A stretch of DNA of 64,000 bases from Progne subis subis (lineage: Eukaryota > Chordata > Aves > Passeriformes > Hirundinidae). Position numbers and translations under genes: made by a program. Numbering within the stretch: position 1 is the first letter of the stretch; each line of letters starts with the position of its first letter. Below are positions 25,101-36,160 of this stretch, piece after piece. Under the pieces are notes generated by a model, which saw only the letters and a program-made list of their open reading frames with translations, made no database searches and had not been told where the DNA came from. Where the stretch lies: contig JAKJHU010000026.1 of NCBI GenBank assembly GCA_022316685.1, positions 1,302,001-1,366,000 of the forward strand. Reading direction: 5' to 3'.

Positions 25101-28040
25101 CCTTTTGCTTGCCTTTGCCACGACTTTGGGGTATATTCTCGCTTACTGATTGGTTTTTGCCATTTGCTGCTTATGAAAGTTCAGTTTTCTTTCTCACCTT
25201 TGCCTCAGTAGTCTGATTCCATTTATAAAGACTTACTGAGTTCAGCAATCATTTTTTCTAAATATGATTGAAAAAAAAGAATCTAATGATTTTGCTGACT
25301 TAATTATACTGCTTTCTCTGTATTAACTTCAGAATAAGAATATAAAAGTTTGCACAATGACTGCTTATGATTCTCCTCATATCTTGTTTGAAATTATTCT
25401 TAATTGAATAATACCTTATTTTGAAATCTACTCACTGATTGATTATTAAAGCCTCTCCATATTAAAATGGGGAATAGAAACCTGCTTTATGCTTGCTTTC
25501 TGGACACTTGAAAAATGTGGGAGGTAGTGTGTAAATTAACTTGCAGCTGAGGTTTATCATATGCAGTTGTTAACTGATAAAGAAAGTTGAATAAACCTGT
25601 AGGATTCTGGGATTTCCGATCATCTTTAAAATCTTCCAGGATGTCATCATCTTGTGATATGGGGTACGAAAAAGGGCAGATAATGAAACCCTAATCAGTC
25701 TATAATGCACTAATATTATTACATTTGAGCTTCTCAGGTGCCAGGGTGTTTGGGGTGTGTGTTTGTGGTTTTTTGGTTTTTTTTTCCTCCTCTTCTTGCT
25801 TGATTAACTAAGAAGTAATTTGTCTTGAAACATAGCTAGGATAGCTGTGCAAATAAAGGGAGAATAGCTCATATTTCAGTGTTGTGTCATTGATATAAGT
25901 CATGCTGTGAAATACAAAAAATGCTGAAGACATCAACGTGTTGGATTCTTTTTGCTTAAATGTTGATTGCCCACAGTTTTGAGATTTTCTGTTCCAAGAT
26001 AAGGCTAAACACAAAGGGACTGACCAGCAGATGCAAGGAGTTGTGGAGAATGGTTTGCAATTGAGGCTGCCTTGCCTTGGTGCTTTGGTTGGGAAACCTA
26101 GTCTTTCCCACCCATGGAAGTTGTTCTGTCTTTTAGCAGATACTTCTTTTCACTTAGGACTAACCTAGATCAGTACAGTTGTTACCTACTAATAGGTAGT
26201 TAGCAGTTCTGAGTGCAATTTCTGTGTCGGTTTTCTTTTTTCTTTCCTGTAGAATTTAGCATGTGGATTTTTGAGCAAAAATCTTGGATCAGGTCCATTG
26301 AAGTGAATAGAGTACTCTGTTGGAAAGTAACTCACTGAAAGATGTTTCTTCGATTCAGCATGGGACTTCTGTCAAAGAGGTGGGGGTTGAAGTCTGGTGC
26401 TAGAGTGAGCAGCCTGGCAGATGAGGCTCTTGCTTTCTGTTGATGACACAACAGGGAGTCATTCTGAAATCCGAAGAGAGCCTAAAGCATCAAAGTAATC
26501 TGGGCTGAGTCTGGCATTTTTTGTTTATGCCTGTTCAAAGGTATGGTTTTTATTTGGAAGGTGAAAATAAAATTACTGTTCTGTTATTAAGAGTGAGTTT
26601 TTAGGATGAGAGCATTTCCTTTTGGCGTTTGTGTCTTTTTTCAGCCGCGTTTCCGAAAAATTTAAAGTCAGTTGTGCGTGCTTGAGTGCTTGGTCAACAT
26701 CTTGGCTAAGAGATGCTGCTCTTAGCCTCGATTTCTTTTTGTTGTCCTAATTTCTGTTCCCATATTTTATGTTTATTTCCAAAACTGAACGATGCACATC
26801 ACTGAAGTAAACGCTTCAATGTTCTTGGGTTAGTAATGCTTCTTGGAGAAGCTGTTTTCAACATTGGTTTGTATCACAGTTCTGTAATCAAGCTGTTAAC
26901 CTCAGAAGAAGTGTTTAAGGTAATTTTATCTGCTCCCCTTAATTGTGTGGCTGACTAGTTACTGATCATTGCAGTTCAAGATGATTAGCTCAGTTACCTC
27001 GTTTCCTGCGTGTGAAGGAAGCCTCGGCATGAGACTAATCCAGCATTTGTCGGGGTTGTGTGAGTTGCCACACTGAGTACCCGTTTCCTGTTAGCCCTCT
27101 AAAGGTGACTTTCTTGAAGTATTTCAGCACCTCTGGGAAGTTTCAGCAAGCTGGGAATCTGGGGAGCAGCAGAGTTCCCGGAATGCTGTGATTTCTAAGC
27201 AAAAGGGGGCCATGTTACACAGGGTTACTCTGTCCTCCAGGGCAGATGACGGGCAGCTCTGCAGCGAGGTCGTCACCATGGGATTTGGGAACGCTTGCAG
27301 TCCAAATGAGAAGGGGCTGTCCTGGTCGTTCAAATAAAGGGCTCTCTGAAACCTCGTGGGGTGATACCTCTATCCCAAAATGCTGTCTTTTCGTGGATCT
27401 TCTAACTTGGATAAAATCATATATTTTATCAGCAAAATATCTGAATGAGAAAAAGGGTTAATATAGACAAGTCTGCTAAATTTGGCTAGCTGATGGTGTC
27501 TTCAGCTCTGAAGTTGTGGGGGCAAAGAGAAAATGGTGTGCTTGTGGGGAAGACTTCTTAGTTTTCCGATATGTAAAAACGTTTAGGTGACACTTTCTTG
27601 ATTCTATGTTTTCATGATCTTAGTTGTGTGATAGAACATTTAAATAGCTGTTCTTTGATAGGGCTCTGTTTAGTAGGAGACCGTATATAACTCGAGAGAT
27701 TGTGTAATTCTTTGTGAGGGCTGGGGGAAACCTCCTATATTGAAATGGACTATATAATCGTGTGTTACTTATTCTACTGAATATACTGAAGTTAAATATT
27801 AATTAGCATAGTTTGAGCTTCTTCCCTCTTTGCTGGTAGATAGGGAAAAGCACGTGTACGGAGTATGTTACGACAGAAGGGCATATACTACCTATTAAAA
27901 ATGCCAAACTGTAAAATGAGTATTCCTTTAATAGGCGTTGAAAATACGAAGGGCGGTTTTCCAGTTTAAGACTGAAGCGGTCTTTAAAAGATGCAGGATT
28001 TAATATTGAAAGCAGCACATTTTAAGATCAGAGTGCCATT
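22200..28040. other. Non-coding stretch, no gene seen
   Basis: No exon or RNA gene is recognised. A short antisense CR1 3'-end remnant lies near 23682-23730 and an A run at 24301-24315. Open frames are short and unremarkable. Confidence 0.6.
23682..23730 (-). mobile_element. Short CR1 3'-end remnant, antisense
   Basis: CATAGGATCA, then AATTCAGGTTGGAAAGAACC, matches the reverse complement of the CR1 tail (TTCCAACCT...ATTCTATGA) as I remember it. Only about 50 bp is recognisable. Confidence 0.5.
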
Positions 28041-28049
28041 TTTTTTTAG

Positions 28050-28340
28050 GCGGAACAGCATCAATCTCTAGGCGCCGTAGGTGCACCTGGCGCTTTCAGA
28101 GGAGAGGCGTGTGCCGTGGGGCCGCTCCCCGCTGGAATGCCGCGCCAGCCGCGGGGCCCGGGGGTGGCGGCGGCGCCGGTGCCGCCCGTGGCCGCGCGGG
28201 GCGGGAGCTGCGGGCACTGCGGCGGCGGGAGCTGCAGCCGGCCGGCCCGGCGGGGATGACATCACCCCCGGAACATGTGATGCGGCCGGCTGGCGCGGAG
28301 GATGCTGAGCCGCGGAGGGAGAGATTGGTGCAGATATTTA
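28050..28340 (+). promoter_or_regulatory. CpG-rich island: candidate internal TRIO promoter
   Basis: CpG density rises sharply between about 28065 and 28320, in DNA that is otherwise CpG-poor. Sp1-type GGGGCGGG lies at 28198-28205. A CRE-like TGACATCA lies at 28257-28264, inside the candidate coding part. No TATA box is evident. The island sits 3 kb upstream of TRIO exon 2 and coincides with an open frame that splices in phase to it. That makes a TRIO alternative promoter the simplest reading. The transcription start cannot be located from sequence alone. Confidence 0.6.
28137..28259 (+). CDS. Upstream ORF (40 codons) in the candidate TRIO alternative leader
   Basis: ATG at 28137 (G at -3) opens 40 codons rich in Pro, Ala, Arg and Gly, with a Cys/Gly-rich stretch near the end. 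It terminates at TGA 28257-28259. The stop overlaps the candidate TRIO start ATG at 28256 in an ATGA arrangement, a layout compatible with termination-reinitiation or with repression of the main frame. It is seen directly as a frame. Whether it is on a transcript or translated is unknown; GC-rich leaders often contain such frames by chance, and no peptide function is proposed. Confidence 0.35.
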   Translation: MPRQPRGPGVAAAPVPPVAARGGSCGHCGGGSCSRPARRG

Positions 28341-28364
28341 AGGCATTTCATTTGAGTGCGGTTG
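28256..28364 (+). CDS. TRIO: Candidate alternative first coding exon of TRIO
   Basis: An open frame runs through the CpG island and ends at a GT donor (GTTG|GTAAAT, GT at 28365). It ends with one base, G; exon 2 begins with GG, so the junction makes a Gly codon and continues into FRKNDEMK in frame. The in-frame ATGs are 28256 (G at -3) and 28280. From 28256 the exon gives 36 codons: an acidic/Pro-rich start (MTSPPEH...), then RERLVQIFKAFHLSAV before the Gly. That last segment has alternating basic and hydrophobic residues and could form an amphipathic helix. Kalirin, the TRIO paralogue, uses several promoters to make different N-termini ahead of the same Sec14 start. The exon is inferred from phase, donor and island; I do not recall this sequence from a known TRIO isoform. 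Confidence 0.55.
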
Positions 28365-28379
28365 GTAAATGCCTTTTAA

Positions 28380-28398
28380 TTTTTTTTTTTTTTTTTTT
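28380..28398 (+). promoter_or_regulatory. T19 tract just downstream of the candidate donor, possible splicing enhancer
   Basis: A 19-base T run begins 15 bases after the donor GT at 28365. TIA-1/TIAR proteins are known to bind U-rich RNA directly downstream of weak 5' splice sites and help U1 recruitment. The role here is inferred from position only. Confidence 0.35.
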
Positions 28399-30816
28399 AA
28401 TTAAATCCGCAAATCCTCGCATCCACAGATGTGTTTTGTGGAGAAGAGGCTTTGAAAAGGGGGAGGGAGGACCCACCCCAAGCTCTTAAGACCTGCTTAT
28501 ATTGCTGGGTTTTGTTTTATTTTTGCTTCGTTGGAGATAAAAATGATATTTTCCTGGCGTATTCGCCCTCTTTGCTGCCCAGCATTCTTTCATCTGTTGT
28601 AATCCCCACAGTCTTTTCAGTTAAGCTTTAACACTGCAGAACTGAAATAGAAATAGACTGTTTAGAGCAGCAGGAATATGATAATCCCAGGCAGTCAGCC
28701 TTAAGGATATGCAGATGCGGAACGTGAGCCAAGCGCTAACGTATTTGCTAGGGTGTTTACCTTGAGCGGCCCCTTAATAGTCAGAGAAATGTTAGCTAAA
28801 TGTTTCTCGCTTCTTACATGCCACAGGCAAAGTAAAACGTGCAGCTACTGCGCATCGTCATCCGAGGTGAAGTAGTTTAAGGGCTTAGAAATCTGAGCAA
28901 GCAATTGCGGTAACATCAGTGTCTCGGGCAATTTCAAGCTAAGAGAGACAGCAAAGTACGGCACTAGTTTCTGCATGCTTTTTAGGTGAGGAGAAAGTGT
29001 TTTCTATCTCCGAATTGACTGTAAAGAAAAGGAATTGCCATGGTTGATAAGAAAGTTGAGCTTGCTAAATTGGCATTAAGCTTATGGTGGGTAGCTCAAA
29101 GCACATTAAAAAAAAAAAAAAAGGCAAACTCTGGAAGTGTGCCTTTATGCCTTAGCAGTCAACTGAAGCCCAAATATTTCAAGGTGGAAAATGGTATTTG
29201 CTGTCATTTTAGGTAATTTATTCAAGCCCAATATTTTTCTTAAAGCTGTTTAGAGTTTTAGTTCATAACAAACAGAAATGTAATAGGAACAAAACTGAAG
29301 GCAGTTTCAGCAAAAGGCTGATAACCTATAGCCAGTTCTCTGGAGGAGTAGTAATGGCACGAGGTTCCTTTGGCTGTGTCTTAGACTCTTGAGAGCCTAA
29401 GCGCAAACATCAAAGTAAACTCTGCATTGCTTTGCCAGTCTGGAGTTGCTGTGGAATTGCACAATACTGTCCATCATGTAGAAACCCTCCGTGCTATGTG
29501 GTTACCCAAGGAACCAGTTTTCCTGGTCTAGCCTTTCTGAGAATGTGTACTGAATTTTGGGTTTGTTTTTGGTCTGTGGTGTTCATGAAAAAAAACCAAA
29601 GAACTAACCAGGGAACTTCCATCTGGCTGGAAGTTGATTTGTTTTGTTTTCTTTTGTTTGCATTCTGTGAGTGCTGAGACAATGCCCTGGTTGAACACTT
29701 CAGTTGTAGTGAACTTGAGAGACCCATTGCTGACAGACATTTCTCTGAACACATATTTTGAAAATCCCCAGTCGTGGATAGGCCATAGTCTTCCACAGGC
29801 AATCCTATATGCTGTTCACCGTTCTTTCCTTTACAAAATTTCTTGCCATCTAGTAAACCTCTTACTGTAATTCTAGCAAACTTTTGTCACCAGTAGGCTT
29901 TATGTGTTCTGAGGACTGCCACCATGTCTTGCTGCAGTTCTTCAGGTGAAACAGTTGCTTAGAGAATGCCATGAAAACACCTGACCATCTTTGTGCCTAG
30001 GGTGTTGTGCTTGGTGCACCCTGGATCTGTTTTGAAGGGTAGTGCCCATAACTTGATACTGTAGTGGCACAGAAGTCTCGGTACCGCTGCGTGTGATGTA
30101 ATTTACATATATGATTCCCTTAAGTACTGGTTTTATGTTACTTGTTGACCCTAGTTTGATACCTGCAAGTTTAAGTTTAGAAATGCACAGCTTTTTCATT
30201 TAAGCTCAGAACCTGAGACCATAGAATACAAAACATTTGGATATTTTTGAGGAGGAAGAGTTTTGACAGCACTTTTGTGCTTCAGTAGTTAGGGAGATGC
30301 AATGTGCATCCCACTTAACCCAGCAGAGGTACTTGCTTCGGATATAGGATTATTTTAGACAGCACATGAATCCAAACAGACCAGGAAGGGTTGTACAAAT
30401 AAGTTAGTTGAAGATGTGTCACCCAGTTCTTCTTGTAAAATGAACAAAATGGGTCTAAACATGACCAATTCTGTATTGTACAGGTGAAATATAAGGTAAA
30501 AAAAAGCTTCCTAAATCTTCCATGTCAAAGAAGGAAAAACTTTAGAATTTGGCCACAGAATTAGAGTAGTAGAAACGGGAAGCAGAGAAGGAGGGACAAG
30601 CTAATAAAGTGCTGCTTTGCAACATTGACTGTAATCACTCACATTGGGCAGTTTCATACTGCATTTATGTAGAGTTAGTACTATAAAATGTCCTCTCAAT
30701 TGCAAAATGTTGCTCCTGTCAGGCAGCAGAAAAAAATTCTGCTTACAGAAGTGATTTAAGAGAAGTTGCATGTAAATAGTGTTGGGGATTTTTGGTGGGT
30801 CTTTCCATGGTTTTTT

Positions 30817-30842
30817 GGGTGGGTTGGGTTTTTTTTGTGGGG
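30817..30842 (+). other. Possible G-quadruplex motif in a G/T-rich block
   Basis: Four G tracts lie at 30817-30819, 30821-30823, 30826-30828 and 30839-30842, with loops of 1, 2 and 10 bases. They sit on the transcribed-sense strand in a larger G/T-only block. This fits a loose G4 pattern; the long third loop weakens it. Confidence 0.4.
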
Positions 30843-31340
30843 TTTTTTGTTTGGGTGCTTTTGTTTGTTTGTTTGTCTTTGTTGTTGTGGGGTTTTGGGT
30901 GAGGATTTTGGTTTGGGATTTGTTTACTTTTACTGATAATTGTTCTAAGCATACCTATTCCTATTAGCTTGATGCTCTTCCTCCCTTCTGGGAACAAAAA
31001 AAAGAAAAAGAAAGTGGGATTTGGAATGCATAAAAGCCGCAGGATCCATATGATAACTGCTGAAAAAGGCTAATTCTGGTATCTTGTGTTTTACTGCGGC
31101 TTGCTAACAGGCCATGCTATTTATGTTAAGCTGGTCAAAAGTGATGACTTGTCCATTAATATATTTTTAAAGTTTAGCTTATTTTTTGGCAGACTTTTAT
31201 TGTAAGGTTATGTTAATTCCTGTGATCATAACATTCAGAATGTATTCCAGAGGTAAATGTTTTTGAGTTCATTCATTAAATGTAGAAGCTGGGCTTGTCT
31301 GATTTTTTTTACTAATCATCTTGTATTTTCTTTTTTAAAG

Positions 31341-31415
31341 GGTTTCGCAAAAATGATGAAATGAAGGCTATGGAAGTATTGCCAATTTTAAAGGAAAAAG
31401 TTGCATACCTTTCAG
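31341..31415 (+). CDS. TRIO: TRIO exon 2: start of the Sec14 domain
   Basis: The acceptor is TTTTTTAAAG|GG and the donor CAG|GTACAG. The first two bases finish a Gly codon from the preceding exon; the last base starts another. The frame reads FRKNDEMKAMEVLPILKEKV then AYLSG, which I recognise as TRIO just after its disordered N-terminus; kalirin has a related but distinct sequence here. It opens the Sec14/CRAL-TRIO fold that binds lipids or membranes. Length is 75 nt, phase 1 in and phase 1 out, so skipping it keeps frame. In-frame Met codons at 31361 and 31370 could serve as starts if a non-coding first exon is spliced to it. Confidence 0.96.
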
Positions 31416-31879
31416 GTACAGTTATTTTCTCTTGTAGAATGCCCAACTGTGTTGTTAGAAGCATATAAAATGTTACTTTAAATATCATTACAAAATTCAT
31501 GTAGCGCTAGGGCAGCACTGATTCCTCTTGGATATCCTAAACATGACATAAGCATTTTGAAAGGCGTAATGAAAGAGGTATTTGTTTTCTTGTGGAACAT
31601 TGCTAGTTGTTTTCTTGGTCATGTTAAATCCTGCATTCCTCCTGGAATCAGGGGGATTCCTGCACATCATTATTTACAGCAACTTAGAACCTGCTGTACC
31701 AAAGTCATATTCCTTTTCTTATTTCTGGTTCTTCTGATTGCGGAATTTTGCAAAGATGCCTTTGTTATTGGCCCATCCAGAGCATATTCTGGAGACATAT
31801 GTCTGTTGCAGAAGTGAACTTCAGTTCCTTGTCTTTTGAAGCACACGTAGTATTTTCTTGGTGAACTGACTTAGCGTTT

Positions 31880-32655
31880 TGTCTTGGTTTCATAAGACAG
31901 TTGTCTGCCAAAGAAAGCTAAAGCCTCCCTTGGAATGGAGAATGTAAACCCCCTTCCCTCCAAATTATTATAATTTTGCAATTAGGGGCTTTCAGGCAAA
32001 GATATGGGAATAGGAGTAACAGTTCTTTACTAGGAATATTAAAAAAAGGGAAATACAAATGTAGTGGTACAAAAAAAAACAAGCAAGGAAGCAAACAAAA
32101 AAATCCTGGAAAAACCCTGACAGAGTCCGGGATATGACCTGGCAGCTTGGTGCTCAGGGTGTTGGAAGCAGTCCAAATAAGTCCTCCTGGAGTAACAGAT
32201 GTGGTTCTGTGGAGTAGAGATGGTCCTGTAGAAAGTCCAGTGGTGAAGAGATGAGTTAGGTCTTCCCCCGGGAATCCAGTGACAAAAACAGGATACCTTG
32301 TGTCCTTCAGTCCCAGTTTTTATCTAGCTAGGAACAGCTGGCTCCTCCCCCACTGGGTGGAGCATCTCACAATGGGATGATGGAATGTGTCGTGTCATTG
32401 GTGGGCCCTAATGGCCCATTATCAGAAGATGTCGCCCTGGAGGATGGAGGGGTGGTGAAAGAGATAAGAAACACTGCCCCACCTGGTTTTAATGGCTGGA
32501 CCATTATCAGAAGGCATCTGCCCCTCTCCCTCTGGAGTTTCAAGAGAAGGATAAAACATCTCCCAAAAAACAGCTTTCAACAGATGAAATAGAAAACACA
32601 TTTTTAGGTTACATAATCGAAGACGTGTAGTTTGAGGTAGTTCCAGCATACACAT
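31880..32655 (-). mobile_element. Endogenous retrovirus LTR-like element, antisense, degraded
   Basis: The stretch resembles a family of bird ERV LTRs I know in outline, read here in reverse. Landmarks are TGTCTTGGTTTCATAAGACA at 31880, GGAATGGAGAATGTAAACCC, a block ending AACAGTTCTTTACTAGGAA, and CACTGCCCCACCTGGTTTTA. On the minus strand there is a degraded AATAAA-like signal (AGTAAAG) and a TATA-like GATAAAAACT upstream of it, in LTR order. The right edge near 32655 is uncertain. No gag, pol or env sequence is attached, so it is probably a solo LTR. A promoter remnant could in principle drive antisense transcription. Confidence 0.6.
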
Positions 32656-35600
32656 TGAATTTGGTTGGTTACTGAACAAGGAATAGCAGGAGGATTTAAA
32701 AGTGGGATTTATATGAGTTAGTATTGTAATATAGTCTATAACTTCATAAATAACTTTACTTGATGGAATGATGGGCTGGGGTGCTTATTTTTGTAAACTG
32801 CATTTTGGTGTGACTGTCTGTTGGGATTAAACACCATCATTCTCTCAGCCATAATCTTAGTGTCAAATGATTTAGAGGACAGTCTCATATTGGAAAGCGG
32901 ATTTTTGGATAATTTGTCAAAAATGCCAAAAGTAGAACTATTGTCTGTAAATATTAAAAACACATAAAATTATTCCTGCAGTTGTACTCTTTAAGAGATT
33001 TGCTGTACATGGATGCTGATGCTTACTAGTTCAGCATGTAGTACATGTCCACTCTGCCAAGTAAAATAGAGGTGCAAAGCAAAAAGATGTGGGGGTGAAG
33101 TTGTTTGTTTGTTTTCCTTTTTGGGTGTTTTTTTGTTTTTTCCTTAAAATTTCCTGGCAATTGTAATGAGTAAGGCCAGTTTTCCTGGTAGCATGGTAAC
33201 ATGGGGATTGTAGTGCTGATGAAGGCTTGCTTAAAACTCTATTTTTAGAAGGAAAGAAGAGAAAAGGGGCTTAAGCACAATATTTCTATCCCTCATTCCT
33301 CTTTTTCGACCTTGTCTTAGGACATTGAACGAAAATGAAGTCAATTTTCACTCCAAACCTCTGAATTTTCAAGTTGTCCAGTACTTAGTTGAGACCCCTT
33401 AGAAGGGACCTGAAAAGTGATGGGTTTTCCAATGTTAATTTGTAAGCAGATGGCGTTCTGAAAGGCATTAATTCAGTGAAAGTGAAATGGGCCAACTGAA
33501 AGATGAAGATAAATTTAAGAGGAGATGATAAATTGTGAACCAGAATAGAGGAGGTGTTGGCAGAAATAAGTGGTTGCCAACTTGCTTGCATGAAGGTAGC
33601 AACTCCTAATGGAAGAATGGAGCAAACAGCTGTGGGCAGCAAGACTGGCTAGAACTGATCTGCCAGAATCCATCATCTCACATTTCTGTTGCAAGTGAAA
33701 CTCAAATGGAATGAGATGAATTAGTAGTGCAAACGGATTAAGAAACCCTGAAGTACAACAACCTACAACAATGCTCTTCAGTGTGTTCTCCCCCTTCCTC
33801 CCAGAAAGTACCACCATCACTAGGACTTAACCACAGTGGAACTAGAACTGTCAACCATTATACCTGGGAACACAAAGATAAGGAAGAGTATTGGTTTACT
33901 GAACAAATTTTCCCCTCTCTGAGAAGTAAACTGCTTGAGTAATGGATGTTTTACCACCTGAAATAGTTACGTTTCTAGGCTTTTGTATAAAGTACAAATA
34001 GAGTCTTGAATACATTTTTTTGTATTAAGTTTAAACTGAAATCTGTCAAAGTACAAATACTCTCATATCTCTACACATACCTAAGCAAGGAGAGCATGTT
34101 CTTACAAGGTGCAGTTATCTTGGTTTCATATAAGGAAATAACCCTTGGTAGCTTGTCTTGCCATAGAAGTCAAATGTTTAGCTTTCTTTACTGGAGTACT
34201 TTGTAACTAGGTGAAAAGGCATTTCGTACAAAAGCTGCACTACTCAGCCTGTTGGATTTTAGTGCCTTTTGGAGTCCCTTGAGAATACTGCTGTTAGTGA
34301 TGGGCACTAAACAGAAATGTTACACGTTGGGTGACTCACGTGAGTTGATCTGATAGATGTTGTGAGACACACTTTAGCATAAACGGAATATCTCAATAGT
34401 CGGGTGGGGCAGAGTATCAAAGGAAATGGATTAAAATGGATGTCTTACTGATGAAAGCAGTAGTAGCGTAATATGTTTTTGTTAAACAAAGATTAATAGG
34501 GGGTTAAGTTGGATAAAGACTATTGCAAGACAGGAAATTCCCACTGATGCCTCATGCATTGTTGCTTTTAACTTTCCCATTTGTGTATGACACAGGAGCA
34601 TCAGGAACAAAGGAAGTGAGAGTTAGTTATTGTAAAAGGCCTAAGAAAGCTGTCATTAGAGCTGATGACAAAAACCGAAATCTTAGGGACTTTTTAAAAA
34701 AATTATTTGCAATTTTGCTACGTGATTTAAGACTGGATACTGAAGTTCTTTTCTTCTAAAATCAAGGCTGTATTAATTTATTTCTCACCTACGCCTGGAG
34801 TTTGTACATCAGAGTTTGTCCCTGATGTACAAAAGTTTCAGGATATGATTTATCAGAAATTTAAGCAGCATTTTTAAAAATGGGCTTCTTCTGTGACATA
34901 CTCAGAGCTGGAGTCAACTGAAGTGACGTCCAGAATGACATAAAAAGGCCATATTGAGGCATGATACAGGAGCTGCAATGTGGGAAAGGGCTGGGGAACT
35001 CGTCTGAGGTGACTGCGTGTAACAAAGCATTTGCTTAAAATGCTTAAGACAATTCAGCTTATGCTTCTGCCTGCTAGCTGCTGCTTTTCAAAGAATATCC
35101 ACCCTAAGCAATTGAGTTACTTTTTCTGGGGGGCTGGAGTCAGTAGCACTTAGCAGTTGAAACAAATTTTTACGATTTGAAGGTAGTGGCCTGTGGTGCA
35201 ATGAAGAGAGAGAGCATTAAGGGCTGTAGCAGGCATCAGCTACACTTGGTAGTTAGAGCCCAGTGATGGCCCTGGAGCTCAGGGGGGGCCTGGGCTGTTG
35301 GACTCTGTCTTGTCATTGATCATTCCTTTCTCTTACAGCTTCTGTCTTGTTTTTCTCCTGTCATTTGCTCCATAAAAATACTCAAAGCTCTCTGCTTGGG
35401 AAATGAGTCAGGATGGTCAAGGCTTGCCTTTCTCCGTTAGAATGAAACAACTCTGTTTTTCGTCTTAGATCTCACTTAAGAAGGTCACGGAAGATAAAGA
35501 TATGAATTTCCTTTTAAGTTTTGCTTTCTGACACTGACGGAGATTCAAAGATGCATTTGCCTCTTCTGAGTTTCATTTGGTGTCTTCTCTTGGCCTTCCT

Positions 35601-36160
35601 TTCTAAGTGATGTTTGAAAAACTTTGTTTAGCAACATGGAATTACAATAAGAAGCTGATTTGAAATGAGAATTCTGGGCTAAAGATAGTGTTTTTCTACG
35701 TTTCCATGGGTCAGAAGAAAACAGTCCATGCATCTGTGGTTGAAAACATACATGTGAAATTTAACTTGCAAGAAATTTAGTCTGTGCTGTTGTAGATGTG
35801 TTGATAAAGACATCGTACTGGGCTTGAATTTGGTGCTTAGCAATAGTAACATTTTGTTGTCACTAGCAAGGGATTGGATATAGAATATATTTTACTATTC
35901 AACTACAGCAAGTTTGTACGATTTTATGACTGAGATGAATGCATTTAAGTGGAGCACTTCAGTCAGATTTTTTGCCTTTTATATTAAGTGGATTCAGAAT
36001 TTCCTATGTTGCTAAAAAAATTGAAAACTATAAACAATTGGGAATCTGCAAATCAGAACAGGATAAAAATACAAATTAAATGCTTAAATAGTTTCCATCT
36101 GCTCAGTCTATGTATTGAGTATGAAATATTATACACCTAAATTCTTCTAGTAATTAATTT

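Larger units (their letters stand above)
28365..31340 (+). other. TRIO: Intron between candidate first exon and TRIO exon 2
   Basis: This 2,976-bp stretch starts with GTAAAT and ends with TTTTTTAAAG. It contains a T19 tract right after the donor, an A run at about 29107-29122 and a G/T-rich block at 30779-30935 with a possible G-quadruplex. No other exon is recognised. Confidence 0.6.

Noticed and set aside
28280..28364. ATG at 28280 as the sole start of the alternative exon
   Set aside because: It is in frame and possible, but ATG 28256 comes first with G at -3. I kept 28256 as the start and mention 28280 as the alternative.
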